Part shown: piece after piece, positions 1 to 9,586 of the stretch
Numbering within the stretch: position 1 is the stretch's first letter
Layout: each line of letters opens with the position of its first letter
Assembly (NCBI GenBank): GCA_030597435.1
Contig: JAUVRV010000013.1
Span: 1-16,174, forward strand
Direction of reading: 5' to 3'
Length of the DNA: 16,174 nt
DNA from: Gemmatimonadales bacterium
Lineage (GTDB): Bacteria > Gemmatimonadota > Gemmatimonadetes > Gemmatimonadales > GWC2-71-9
Made by a program: the position numbers and the translations under genes
Notes under the pieces: model-generated
Seen by the model: only the letters and a program-made list of their open reading frames with translations
Told to the model about the DNA's origin: nothing
Database searches by the model: none

Positions 1-615
1 GGTTATGTCGTGATCCAGCCGGATGCACCAATCGTGGGTGAGAGCGGTCGCATGAACGACAACTACGTACACGACCTGCGCAACAACCTCGCGGCAGTGA
101 TCGACTTCCTGGACGATGAGGGACTGATCGATCGCCATCGGCTCGGAATCGGCGGCCACAGTTACGGTGCGTTCAGCACGTTCAACGCAATGGTACACAC
201 ACCGTTCTTCAAGGCCGGTATCGCCGGCGACGGCAACAGCAACCGCACCCTCACACCGTTCTCATTCCAAAGTGAGCGCCGTACGTTGTGGCAGGCCAAA
301 GACGTCTATCTCGAGATGTCTCCGTTCTTCCACGCCGACCATCTGAGTGGAGCCTTGCTCATGTACCACGGTGAACATGACCAGAACGTCGGCACCTTCC
401 CGATTCACTCGTGGAGGCTGTTCGAGGCCATGGAGGCGTTGGGGAAGACCACGTCCCTCTACGTGTATCCGTACGAGGACCATGGCCCGGCAACGGAAGA
501 GACGCTGCTTGACCTGTGGGGCCGGTGGACAGCCTGGCTCGATAAGTATGTGAAGAATGCTGGCCAGGAAGAGGAGAAGGTAACGACGGAGGACATCACC
601 GGCTCGGGCTCCTGA
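1..615 (+). CDS. S9 family peptidase (S9D glutamyl-endopeptidase-like), C-terminal fragment
   Basis: This is the last ~204 codons of a serine peptidase of the prolyl oligopeptidase family. The frame is open to the left edge (GGT TAT GTC GTG...), so the GTG at 10 is not a real start. The visible part is the alpha/beta-hydrolase catalytic domain with a full triad: the nucleophile Ser in GGHSYGAF (codon 160-162), Asp in GEHDQNVGT (codon 379-381) and His in YEDHGPA (codon 481-483). The block around NRTLTPFSFQSERRTLWQA followed by EMSPF resembles the S9D (glutamyl endopeptidase) branch rather than DPP4 or POP, which is recognition from memory, not a search. The N-terminal beta-propeller and any signal peptide lie outside the window. 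The protein ends in an acidic, low-complexity tail after LDKYVKNAG. A hairpin follows 35 nt after the stop. Confidence 0.88.
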   Translation, partial: GYVVIQPDAPIVGESGRMNDNYVHDLRNNLAAVIDFLDDEGLIDRHRLGIGGHSYGAFSTFNAMVHTPFFKAGIAGDGNSNRTLTPFSFQSERRTLWQAKDVYLEMSPFFHADHLSGALLMYHGEHDQNVGTFPIHSWRLFEAMEALGKTTSLYVYPYEDHGPATEETLLDLWGRWTAWLDKYVKNAGQEEEKVTTEDITGSGS

Positions 616-650
616 TTGTCGCTACATCTGCCGAGCGGCATCACTGGGAT

Positions 651-678
651 CCCCGCAGTCAGTCCGCTGGCTGCGGGG
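651..678 (+). terminator. Hairpin downstream of the S9 peptidase gene
   Basis: The arms CCCCGCAGTCAG and CTGGCTGCGGGG can form a 12-bp stem (one G-T pair) around a TCCG loop, 35 nt after the peptidase stop. The following TTCCTCTT is only moderately T-rich, so this is a probable but not perfect intrinsic terminator. The rest of 616-836 shows no gene I can support. A weak promoter-like pair (TTGAAG at 745-750, TAGCTT at 768-773, 17-nt spacer) could serve the next gene but matches the consensus poorly. Confidence 0.6.
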
Positions 679-823
679 TTCCTCTTGTGGGACGTAATCC
701 AGACAGCCAGGTATCGGGTCACCCACTATCGCCATGACCAGCGATTGAAGCTTGGGTCGAGACAGCGTAGCTTCTCGTTGATCACTCGAGCAAGAAGACC
801 CTACGACGCGAAGCGAATCACCC

Positions 824-839
824 GGAGCCGCCTGCTTTG
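824..839 (+). promoter_or_regulatory. Shine-Dalgarno GGAG and TTG start of the glucan synthase gene
   Basis: GGAG at 824-827 lies 9 nt before TTG at 837-839. The frame is closed upstream by TAG at 768-770, and no ATG or GTG occurs between that stop and 837. The encoded N-terminus soon reaches PVRAELFGIERFEQHAESLA, which looks like the usual NdvB N-terminal region. TTG is therefore the best start. Confidence 0.6.
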
Positions 840-3800
840 AACATCGAAGATACCATCACCGTTTCTTCTGAGCCCGAAAATCCGGTTCGTGCCGAGCTCT
901 TCGGCATCGAGCGCTTCGAGCAGCATGCCGAAAGCCTGGCGGCGGCACAGCGCACCACTGAGAAACCGCACAAGGGTAGGAACCTCCTCACGAGGGTACG
1001 CGATAATGGCCGCGTACTTTTGGCCGCCTACCGGAATATCGTCGAGGCTGTCCGAGAGAAGAGTGAGATCACACCCGCCGAGGAGTGGTTGCTCGACAAC
1101 TTCCACCTCGTTGACGAACAGCTCCGCGAGATTCGCGATCACCTCCCGCATCGATACTATCGCCTGCTGCCCAAGATCGCCGAGGGCCATCTTGCGGAAT
1201 ACCCCCGGGTTTATGGACTGGCGTGGGCCTATGTAGCGCACACAGACAGCCGCTTCGAGTTGGCAACACTCGAGTGTTTTACTCGGGCCTACCAGCGCGT
1301 GCAGCCACTTGCGATAGGAGAGATATGGGCCGTCGCCATCCACCTACGTGTAGGCCTCATCGAGAACCTGCGCCGGTTGGCGCAGCAGATCATTCGGGCC
1401 CGAGAGGCGCGGGCCAGGGCAGACGAGCTAGCTGATCGCCTGCTCGGCTTGAGTGACAGGCCGCCACAGGATGTCGATGCCGTCCTGAACCGGCTCGGTG
1501 ACGCGCCCCTGACCGATGCATTCGCGGTGGAGTTGGTCCAACGGCTGCGCGACCAGGACCCGTCGATGATGCCGGTCCTGCATTGGCTCAACGCGCAGCT
1601 GAGCGCACAGGGCACGTCCACTACCGAAATCGTGGCGCATGAGCATCAGGCACAGGCCGAAGCAAACGTCACTGTCCGGAACATCATCACAAGCATGCGC
1701 TGGATGTCCTCGGTCGATTGGCAGGAATTCTTCGAGGATGTCAGCCTGGTAGACACGGCTCTTCGAACCGCGCCCGGATTCGACGCCATGGATTTCGCGA
1801 CTCGCAACGAGTATCGCACTCAGATCGAGCTGCTTGCGCGTGGTTCGGGGCGTTCTGAGTCGGAGATCGCGCGCGAAGCAGTGGCCCTGTCCCAAAACGC
1901 GGCCCGCGAACGAGACTCAGAGCCCGCAACCGAGACGCTCGACAACCACAAGCTTCCCGGTATTCCCGAGCATGCCGACGAGGATCCGGGATACTACCTG
2001 ATATCCCACGGCAGGAAAGCCTTCGAGAAACGTCTCGGCTTTAGAGTGCCCTTGCGCACTCGCTTGAGGCGTGCGGTGCGGTATCTCGCGACCACCGGTT
2101 ACCTGTCAGCAATCGCGGTTCTGACGATCCTGGCTGTAGCAGGCCCGCTGTACCTCACGTGGATTGCCGGCGCCAGCCCATGGATTCTCGTGGCCCTTGG
2201 AATCCTCGGAGTCTTGCCTGCCTCGGACGTGGCTGTGGCCATCGTCAATCGTCTGGTTCCCATGCTCGTGCCCCCCGAACGGCTCCCCAAGCTGGAACTG
2301 GCCGACGGTGTGCCTCCGGAACTCAAGACGGTGGTCGTAGTTCCCACGTTGCTCACGAGCAACGCCGACATCGAGGAGCAGCTCGAGCGGCTCCAAGTGC
2401 ATTACCTCGCAAACCCCGAGGGACATCTCCACTTCGCCTTGCTCAGCGACTGGAAGGATGCACCCGAAGAGACCATGCCAGGTGACGAAGCCTTGCTCGG
2501 CGTATTGGCCGACGGCATTCGAAGCCTAAACGAACGTTACGGCAGCCCCCCCAGCGGAGGTGACCGGTTCCTGTTGCTGCATCGGCGTCGACTGTGGAAT
2601 GAGAAGGAAGGCAAGAGAGGGAAGTGGATCGCCTGGGAACGCAAACGCGGGAAGCTCCATGAACTGAATCGATTGCTTCGCGGCGCCAGTGACACATCGT
2701 TCATTCCCATCGGTGAACGAGAGCCGACTGTACCCACTGGAGTACGGTTCGTGATTACGCTCGACGCCGACACGCGGCTGCCGAAAGGGACCGCGTACCA
2801 ACTCGTCGGGGCGATGGCTCATCCGCTGAACCGGCCACGCTTCGACGAGCGCAAGGGACGGGTCGTAACAGGCTATTCGATCCTACAGCCGCGCATCACG
2901 CCGTCGTTGCCGACGGGCCCGGAAAGCACACCCTATCAGAAGATCATATCCGGACCCGGGGGAGTAGACCCCTACGCAGCGGCAGTGTCCGACGTGTATC
3001 AGGACCTATTCGGAGAGGGATCGTACACGGGGAAAGGCATCTATGATGTCGACTCGTTCGAACAGGCGCTCGCCCGCAAGGTCCCGGAGAACGCGCTCCT
3101 CAGCCACGACCTGTTCGAGGGTCTGTTCGCGCGCGCCGGGCTGGCAACCGATATCGACCTGTTCGAGGAGTTCCCGTCCAACTACGAAGTGGCAGCCCGT
3201 CGTCAGCATCGCTGGGTGCGAGGTGACTGGCAGTTACTGCCTTGGATCTTCGGTCAGGCCCGAGGCGCGTCGGGCCACAAAGCGAAGATCAGCATCACTG
3301 CCAGCGGCCGCTGGAAGATGGTGGACAATCTGCGACGCAGCCTCTCGGCTCCGGCCACCTACCTCCTCGCGGTCGCGGCATGGCTTCTGCCCGGAGTCAG
3401 CCCAGCCCTCTGGACCGGTCTGGCCATCGGGTCGATCGCGGCGCCCAGTCTGATTCCCGTGATCGACGGGCTTATCCCCCAGCGCTGGGGCATCTCCAAG
3501 CGCAGTCATCTGCGAGCCGTCCGCAACGATGCCGTTGTGGCAGGACTGCAATCGCTGTTGGCTATCACGGTGCTGGCTCACCAAGCCCGGCTGATGACCG
3601 ACGCAATCGTGCGCACGTTTTGGCGACTGTACGTGTCCAAGCGAAACCTCCTCGAGTGGGTGGCCGCCGCACAGGCGGGCTACGGCATCGACCTCCGACT
3701 CCGCTCCTTTTTTGGACATCTTCGGTGGGGGGTGGCACTCGGTGCTGTCTCCGGCACCCTCATGTTCTTCCTCAAACCGAGTGCGTGGCCCGTGGCCGTA

Positions 3801-6800
3801 CCCTTCGTTCTCCTCTGGGTGCTGTCACCTGTGTTGGCTTGGCGCATGAGCTTGCCGCCGCACGTGCCCAAGAAACGCATCCTCTCACCAGAGCAGATCC
3901 GCACCGCGCGGCTAGTGGCTCGCCGGACATGGCGCTTCTTCGAAACGTTCGTAAACCCAGAGGAGGGTGGTCTCCCGCCAGACAACTTCCAAGAAGATCC
4001 CGAACCCGTCGAGGCTCGCCGGACGTCACCGACCAACATGGGGCTCTATCTCCTGAGCACGATGGCGGCCTACGACTTTGGCTGGATCGGGATTCAGGAG
4101 ATGACCCAAAGGCTGGAAACCACACTGGAGACGATGAACTCCCTGCGTCGCGTCCGCGGTCATTTCCTCAACTGGTACGATACCGGTGACCTGCGACCGC
4201 TGGACCCAATGTACGTGTCAACAGTGGACAGCGGCAATCTTGCAGGGCATCTCATCGCCTTGGCTCAGGGCTGCAACGCACTAAGGCGCGGCCCGCTACG
4301 CCGGTCTGCGATCCTACCCGGTATCCGCAGCGCACTAGATCTCATGCTCGAATCACTCGAGCAGGAGGAGCACCCTCAGCGTACCCAGGTCGTCACTTCG
4401 CACCAACTCGGCGAAGCCGCAGAAGCGGTATCAAAGCTACTGAACGATCCGCCGGCATCTCAGACCCAATGGCACGACCGCTTGTTAGAACTCGAGGCAG
4501 AAACGGAGACTCTGCTGGACATGGCGCGGACGCTCGCAGCAGAGGACAAAGAAGGTTCTGAATCCGAAGTTCTGGTTTGGGCGACCGCCGCGTGGAATTG
4601 CGTGCGGAGCCACGCCCACGACCTGGATACAGCAACCACGAGTTCTTCCTCCGCAACGCTGGATCACCGGCTGTCAGCAGTGGCGCTACTGGCCGAACGG
4701 ATGGTCCGCACCATGGACTTCCAGTTCCTGTTCGACAAGTCGCGCAGACTCTTCTCCATCGGCTACCGCGTGTCCGACGGGTCGATGGACCCCAGTTGTT
4801 ATGATCTGCTGGCTTCTGAGGCCAGGCTCACGAGCTTTGTGGCAATCGCCAAAGGCGATGTGTCACCACGGCATTGGTTCCTACTCGGCCGTTCGTTGAC
4901 ACCTGTTGGAGGCGGCGTGGCACTGGTCTCCTGGTCCGGGTCGATGTTCGAATACCTGATGCCGCTTCTCGTCATGCAGCAGCCTGAACACAGCTTGCTG
5001 GACCTCACCAGTCGCCTAGTGGTCGGACGCCAGATTCGTTACGGCACGGAGAGAGGGGTTCCGTGGGGCGTTTCGGAATCAGCCTACAACGTGCGAGACG
5101 TGGAGCTGACTTATCAGTACTCCGATTTTGGGGTTCCCGGACTGGGACTGAAGCGGGGACTGTTCGAAGACGTTGTCATTGCGCCCTACGCAACTGCGCT
5201 CGCCGCCATGGTCGATCCGACCGCGGCTCTCGACAACTTCGCTCGTCTCGAAGCAGCCGGCGGACTCGGTGCATACGGGTTCTACGAAGCACTGGATTAC
5301 ACACCTTCCCGCTTGCCGGAAGGAACCGGCGTTGCCGTGGTGCGGGCTTACATGGCACACCACCAAGGCATGACCATCGTATCGCTCGCGAACTTGGTTC
5401 ACAACGGCCTCATCCAGGATCGTTTCCACTCCCATCCCATGGTCCTGGCAACGGAGTTGTTGCTCCAAGAGCGTACACCACGCGCTGTGGCAGTGTCGCG
5501 ACCTCGCGGCGAGGAGATCCAGGTGGCAGTCCACGTGCGAGACCTCGTGGCACCCACACTGCGACGGTTCGAATCACCACACGACCTCACACCTCGCACC
5601 CATCTCCTCTCCAACGGTCGCTACACCGTCATGGTCACGGCAGCCGGTTCGGGATTCAGTCGCAGGGGCGATCTTGCCGTAACACGCTGGCGTGAGGACA
5701 CTACACGCGACTGCTGGGGCAGTTTCTTTTTCCTCCGGGATGTCGAGACGGGTGAAGTATGGTCGGCAGGGTTCCAACCGGCCGGCACCGAGGCAGATAA
5801 CTATGAGGTCGTGTATTCCGAGGACCGAGCGAAGATCATACAACGACACAGCTCACTGACCATCACCCAGGAGATCGTGGTCTCACCTGAAGACGACGCT
5901 GAACTTCGGCGCCTGACAGTCACCAACCTCGAGAACCGCGATCGCGAGATCGATTTCACATCCTACGCCGAGGTCGTGCTCGCTCCTCAAGGCGCAGACT
6001 TGGCGCACCCGGCGTTCTCAAATCTCTTCGTTCAGACGGAGTTTGTTCCCCGGCTCGAGACGTTGCTTGCCACCCGGCGCCCGCGCTCTGCCGATGAGCC
6101 TCAGGTGTGGCTCGCACACTTGGCCACGGTCCAGGGGGAGACGCTTGGTGAAGCGCAGTACGAGACTGACCGCGCACGGTTCCTCGGCAGAGGCCGAGGA
6201 ATCCGCACGCCACTCTCGGTGATCGATGGAGGCCCCCTTTCCAACACTGTTGGAGCAGTGCTGGATCCGATCGTGAGCCTGAGGTACCGCGTAACAATCC
6301 CGCAGGGCGAAACCGTTCATCTGCTGTTCACCACGTTGGTCGCACCTTCGAGAGACGAAGCACTCGACATTGCCGAGAAGTACAGGCAGCCGGCAACATT
6401 CGATCGAGAGAGTTCGTTAGCTTGGACTCAGGCGCAGGTTCAACTCCATCATCTGCGCATGACCCAGGATGAAGCTCACCTGTTCCAGCGCCTGGTCAAT
6501 CGTCTGATGTACGTGGATCCCACGCTGCGTACGACACCACAGGAGGTGGCAAAGAACCAAGCTGGCCCAACCGATCTCTGGCCCTATGGCATTTCCGGTG
6601 ACCTCCCGATCTGCCTCGTACGCATCGAGGTCGAGGAAGAGCGCGACGTTGTCAGGCAACTCTTGCGTGCACAGGAGTACTGGCATCTCAAAGGGGTCGC
6701 CGCCGATCTGGTAATTCTCAATGCCAAGGAGATATCGTACATACAAGACCTGCAACATTCGTTGGAGGCGATGGTGGAGGCGATCCAATCCGCTATCGGA

Positions 6801-9443
6801 CGTGAGAAACACACTACACACGGAAGTGTGTTCGTGCTCCGGACTGACATCATGCCCCCGCGCGACCAACTACTCCTGCGGGCAGCCGCGCGCGTTGTCA
6901 TCCTCGCCGGCCAAGGCTCGCTGGCAGATCAGGTCGTTCGACTCCTGCGAACCAGGCCCGGGCCTGTACCGCCGAAGTTACGCTCGCCGCGTGACGCTGA
7001 TGAGACGGTCGCCCCACCCGATCTACAACTACAGTTCTTCAACGGATTGGGTGGCTTCACGCCCGACGGAGACGAGTACGTCACAGTCTTGGGTAGAGGC
7101 CAATGGACTCCGGCTCCCTGGATCAACGTGGTGTCGAACCCGAGGTTCGGGTTCCACGTGTCAGAATCTGGCGCAGGATACACCTGGTCGGAAAACAGTC
7201 GTGAGAACAAGCTCACACCCTGGTCGAACGACCCAGTGAGTGACACCCCGACCGAGGTGCTCTACGTGAAGGACGAGGATTCCAACGTGTTATGGGGACC
7301 GACCGCGGTTCCCATTCGCGAGGAGGGCTGGCCGTACGTCGTGCGGCACGGACAGGGGTACACACGATTCGAGCACTCTTCTCACGGTATCGATCTGGAT
7401 CTACTGCAATTCGTGTCTTTGCGAGACCCCGTGAAGATCTCGCGTCTCACTCTGGAGAACCGTTCAAAGAGTACGCGACGGCTATCGGTTACCGCATACA
7501 CCGAGTGGCTGTTGGGCGTCGAACGAAGCAATGCTGCGCCGTACGTGGTTACGGAAGTGGATTCGGAAACCGGGGCCATGTTCGCGCGCAATCCATGGAA
7601 CAACGAGTTCGCCCACAGGATTGCTTTCGTGGACATGGGTGGGCGCCAGACATCGTGGACTGGAGACCGCCTCGAGTTTCTGGGCCGCAATGCCAGCTTG
7701 GACCACCCCGCATCGTTGGAGCGTGGGCAGGAACTCTCGGGAAAGACTGGTGCCAACCTCGACCCGTGTGCGGTTTTCCAAACGACATTCGAACTCGAAC
7801 CGGGTGAACGCACCGAAATCCTGTTCCTGTTGGGACAGGCGGAGAGTCGTGCGGAAGCTAGGTCACTCATCGAGCGCCATCGAGCAAGTGATGGCAGTAC
7901 GGCGTTGCGCGAGGTCCAGGACCACTGGGACAGCGTTCTGGGTGCAGTCCAAGTAGAGACGCCGGATCCCGCCATGAATCTCCTAATGAACCGTTGGCTG
8001 TTGTATCAGACTCTCTCGTGTCGAGTCTGGGCCCGCTCGGCGTTCTATCAGTCCGGGGGAGCCTTCGGATTCCGCGATCAACTCCAAGATGTTCTCGCTC
8101 TAGTGGTGACCAGGCCCGACATCGCGCGCGCACATTTGCTCCGCGCTGCGGCCCACCAGTTCCGCGCCGGTGACGTGCAACACTGGTGGCACCCGCCAAC
8201 GGGCCGTGGCGTGCGAACCCGCATTTCCGACGACAGGCTGTGGCTTCCCTATGCAGTGCTGCACTATCTCAGAACCACTGACGATCGGGCCGTACTCGAC
8301 GAGGAGGCACCATGGCTGGAGGCGTCAGAGTTGGAAGAACATGAGCAAGAGTCCTACTTCCAACCAGCAGAGTCGGAAGACACTGCGACCCTGTACGAAC
8401 ACTGCGCCCGCGCGCTCGATTGCAGTCTCGAACTCGGCGTTCACGGCCTTCCTCTAATCGGCGCCGGCGATTGGAACGACGGCATGAATCGGGTGGGGTG
8501 GGAAGGCCGAGGAGAGAGCGTTTGGCTGGGTTGGTTCCTTGATGTCAATCTGAAGGAGTTCGCCCAGGTAGCCGATGGCCGCGGGGAAGCGGCACGGGCT
8601 ACGCGCTGGCGTGAGGTAGCCGCTGCCATAGAGAAATCGATCGAGCGTGAGGCGTGGGACGGAGAGTGGTATCGCCGAGCATTTTTCGATGACGGTACAC
8701 CACTCGGTTCGGCTGAGAACGACGAATGCCAGATCGACTCAATCGCCCAGTCTTGGGCCGTGCTCTCCGGCGCCGGCAGCAAAGAGCGCGCACGCCAGGC
8801 CATGGACTCGGTAGAGCAGCGGCTGGTCAATAGGCAGGATCGGCTCGTGCAGCTCTTCTCGCCGCCCTTCGATAAGACACGACACGATCCCGGCTACATC
8901 AAAGGTTATGTGCCGGGCATCCGTGAGAACGGCGGGCAATACACCCATGCCGCAACCTGGTCGGTAGCTGCTTTCGCGGCACTCGGTGATGGTGACAAGG
9001 CCTTCGAACTCTTCAACCTGTTAAATCCTATCCACCATGCCAGTCGTCGGGCAGATGTTCAGCAGTACAAGGTGGAACCGTACGTCGTACCTGCGGATGT
9101 CTATTCACAACCACCGCACGTGGGGCGCGGCGGTTGGACCTGGTACACTGGGGCTGCCGGCTGGCTCTATCGTGCCGGCTTGGAGTGGATTCTCGGATTT
9201 CACAAACAAGGAAAGACCCTGAGGATAGATCCTTGTATCCCCAAGGACTGGGAGCGCTTCCAGATCACATATCGCTACCACACAACCGTGTATCAGATCA
9301 CGGTTGAAAACCCGAACCATGTGTCACGCGGCGTGGCCAGCGTCACCCTCGACGATGTACAGCTTCAAACAAACACAACGGATACACTGGTTCCACTGAC
9401 CGACGACGGCCGGGAACACCGCATTCTAGTGGTTATGGGGTGA
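837..9443 (+). CDS. ndvB: Cyclic beta-1,2-glucan synthase, NdvB/Cgs type (GT84 + glucoamylase-like + GH94)
   Basis: The product is a 2868-residue inner-membrane enzyme expected to build beta-1,2-glucan from UDP-glucose, cyclise it and set ring size. It matches the size of full-length rhizobial NdvB and Brucella Cgs (about 2830-2870). Order seen: a soluble N-terminal region; membrane segments near 416-472; a GT84 domain starting near VVVVPTLLTSN (from 499) with a DAD motif (D643, D645), an Asp in LLSHDLFEG (D758) and RQHRWVRGDW near 789-798; further membrane segments near 835-880, 900-920 and 963-1004; a glucoamylase-like region (about 1029-1523, with MAHHQGMT); two beta-sandwich GH94-associated blocks (about 1555-2330); and an (alpha/alpha)6 GH94 catalytic region with GAFGFRDQLQD near 2408 and GDWNDGMN (D2545, D2548; this motif carries the family's general-acid Asp). 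No frameshift or missing domain is visible. Cyclic glucans serve in osmoadaptation and host interaction in rhizobia and Brucella; the role here is inferred. No ndvA exporter lies in the window. Confidence 0.95.
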   Translation: MNIEDTITVSSEPENPVRAELFGIERFEQHAESLAAAQRTTEKPHKGRNLLTRVRDNGRVLLAAYRNIVEAVREKSEITPAEEWLLDNFHLVDEQLREIRDHLPHRYYRLLPKIAEGHLAEYPRVYGLAWAYVAHTDSRFELATLECFTRAYQRVQPLAIGEIWAVAIHLRVGLIENLRRLAQQIIRAREARARADELADRLLGLSDRPPQDVDAVLNRLGDAPLTDAFAVELVQRLRDQDPSMMPVLHWLNAQLSAQGTSTTEIVAHEHQAQAEANVTVRNIITSMRWMSSVDWQEFFEDVSLVDTALRTAPGFDAMDFATRNEYRTQIELLARGSGRSESEIAREAVALSQNAARERDSEPATETLDNHKLPGIPEHADEDPGYYLISHGRKAFEKRLGFRVPLRTRLRRAVRYLATTGYLSAIAVLTILAVAGPLYLTWIAGASPWILVALGILGVLPASDVAVAIVNRLVPMLVPPERLPKLELADGVPPELKTVVVVPTLLTSNADIEEQLERLQVHYLANPEGHLHFALLSDWKDAPEETMPGDEALLGVLADGIRSLNERYGSPPSGGDRFLLLHRRRLWNEKEGKRGKWIAWERKRGKLHELNRLLRGASDTSFIPIGEREPTVPTGVRFVITLDADTRLPKGTAYQLVGAMAHPLNRPRFDERKGRVVTGYSILQPRITPSLPTGPESTPYQKIISGPGGVDPYAAAVSDVYQDLFGEGSYTGKGIYDVDSFEQALARKVPENALLSHDLFEGLFARAGLATDIDLFEEFPSNYEVAARRQHRWVRGDWQLLPWIFGQARGASGHKAKISITASGRWKMVDNLRRSLSAPATYLLAVAAWLLPGVSPALWTGLAIGSIAAPSLIPVIDGLIPQRWGISKRSHLRAVRNDAVVAGLQSLLAITVLAHQARLMTDAIVRTFWRLYVSKRNLLEWVAAAQAGYGIDLRLRSFFGHLRWGVALGAVSGTLMFFLKPSAWPVAVPFVLLWVLSPVLAWRMSLPPHVPKKRILSPEQIRTARLVARRTWRFFETFVNPEEGGLPPDNFQEDPEPVEARRTSPTNMGLYLLSTMAAYDFGWIGIQEMTQRLETTLETMNSLRRVRGHFLNWYDTGDLRPLDPMYVSTVDSGNLAGHLIALAQGCNALRRGPLRRSAILPGIRSALDLMLESLEQEEHPQRTQVVTSHQLGEAAEAVSKLLNDPPASQTQWHDRLLELEAETETLLDMARTLAAEDKEGSESEVLVWATAAWNCVRSHAHDLDTATTSSSSATLDHRLSAVALLAERMVRTMDFQFLFDKSRRLFSIGYRVSDGSMDPSCYDLLASEARLTSFVAIAKGDVSPRHWFLLGRSLTPVGGGVALVSWSGSMFEYLMPLLVMQQPEHSLLDLTSRLVVGRQIRYGTERGVPWGVSESAYNVRDVELTYQYSDFGVPGLGLKRGLFEDVVIAPYATALAAMVDPTAALDNFARLEAAGGLGAYGFYEALDYTPSRLPEGTGVAVVRAYMAHHQGMTIVSLANLVHNGLIQDRFHSHPMVLATELLLQERTPRAVAVSRPRGEEIQVAVHVRDLVAPTLRRFESPHDLTPRTHLLSNGRYTVMVTAAGSGFSRRGDLAVTRWREDTTRDCWGSFFFLRDVETGEVWSAGFQPAGTEADNYEVVYSEDRAKIIQRHSSLTITQEIVVSPEDDAELRRLTVTNLENRDREIDFTSYAEVVLAPQGADLAHPAFSNLFVQTEFVPRLETLLATRRPRSADEPQVWLAHLATVQGETLGEAQYETDRARFLGRGRGIRTPLSVIDGGPLSNTVGAVLDPIVSLRYRVTIPQGETVHLLFTTLVAPSRDEALDIAEKYRQPATFDRESSLAWTQAQVQLHHLRMTQDEAHLFQRLVNRLMYVDPTLRTTPQEVAKNQAGPTDLWPYGISGDLPICLVRIEVEEERDVVRQLLRAQEYWHLKGVAADLVILNAKEISYIQDLQHSLEAMVEAIQSAIGREKHTTHGSVFVLRTDIMPPRDQLLLRAAARVVILAGQGSLADQVVRLLRTRPGPVPPKLRSPRDADETVAPPDLQLQFFNGLGGFTPDGDEYVTVLGRGQWTPAPWINVVSNPRFGFHVSESGAGYTWSENSRENKLTPWSNDPVSDTPTEVLYVKDEDSNVLWGPTAVPIREEGWPYVVRHGQGYTRFEHSSHGIDLDLLQFVSLRDPVKISRLTLENRSKSTRRLSVTAYTEWLLGVERSNAAPYVVTEVDSETGAMFARNPWNNEFAHRIAFVDMGGRQTSWTGDRLEFLGRNASLDHPASLERGQELSGKTGANLDPCAVFQTTFELEPGERTEILFLLGQAESRAEARSLIERHRASDGSTALREVQDHWDSVLGAVQVETPDPAMNLLMNRWLLYQTLSCRVWARSAFYQSGGAFGFRDQLQDVLALVVTRPDIARAHLLRAAAHQFRAGDVQHWWHPPTGRGVRTRISDDRLWLPYAVLHYLRTTDDRAVLDEEAPWLEASELEEHEQESYFQPAESEDTATLYEHCARALDCSLELGVHGLPLIGAGDWNDGMNRVGWEGRGESVWLGWFLDVNLKEFAQVADGRGEAARATRWREVAAAIEKSIEREAWDGEWYRRAFFDDGTPLGSAENDECQIDSIAQSWAVLSGAGSKERARQAMDSVEQRLVNRQDRLVQLFSPPFDKTRHDPGYIKGYVPGIRENGGQYTHAATWSVAAFAALGDGDKAFELFNLLNPIHHASRRADVQQYKVEPYVVPADVYSQPPHVGRGGWTWYTGAAGWLYRAGLEWILGFHKQGKTLRIDPCIPKDWERFQITYRYHTTVYQITVENPNHVSRGVASVTLDDVQLQTNTTDTLVPLTDDGREHRILVVMG

Positions 9444-9452
9444 ATATTACGA

Positions 9453-9481
9453 AGAGCCGGGCGGTTAATCCGCCCGGCTCT
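9453..9481. terminator. Perfect 12-bp hairpin between ndvB and the convergent tRNA
   Basis: AGAGCCGGGCGG and CCGCCCGGCTCT form a perfect 12-bp, mostly G-C stem around a TTAAT loop, starting 9 nt after the ndvB stop. Neither side has a good T-run (TCGTAATATT on the minus strand, CTACGACG on the plus strand). Its place between two converging transcripts suggests a bidirectional terminator or 3'-end stabiliser. A second small inverted repeat (GCAGC-GTTGT-GCTGC, 9489-9503) lies beside it. I see nothing else between 9504 and the tRNA. Confidence 0.75.
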
Positions 9482-9586
9482 CTACGACGCAGCGTTGTGC
9501 TGCAGGTAGACGCGTCTCACACACATTGGGAACTTATGCTCGGCACAACCGAATTGCAATAATCCAAGAGCCATGGGCGCGGTGGG

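Noticed and set aside
616..836. Small gene between the peptidase and ndvB
   Set aside because: The open frames there contain the hairpin, lack a ribosome site and resemble no protein.
801..1343. 180-codon minus-strand open frame over the ndvB start
   Set aside because: It is antisense to the conserved N-terminal region of NdvB and has no recognised domain.
3242..4189. 315-codon plus-strand open frame
   Set aside because: It is inside ndvB in another frame. Its product is low-complexity and Arg/Ser/Gly-rich, typical of GC-rich shadow frames.
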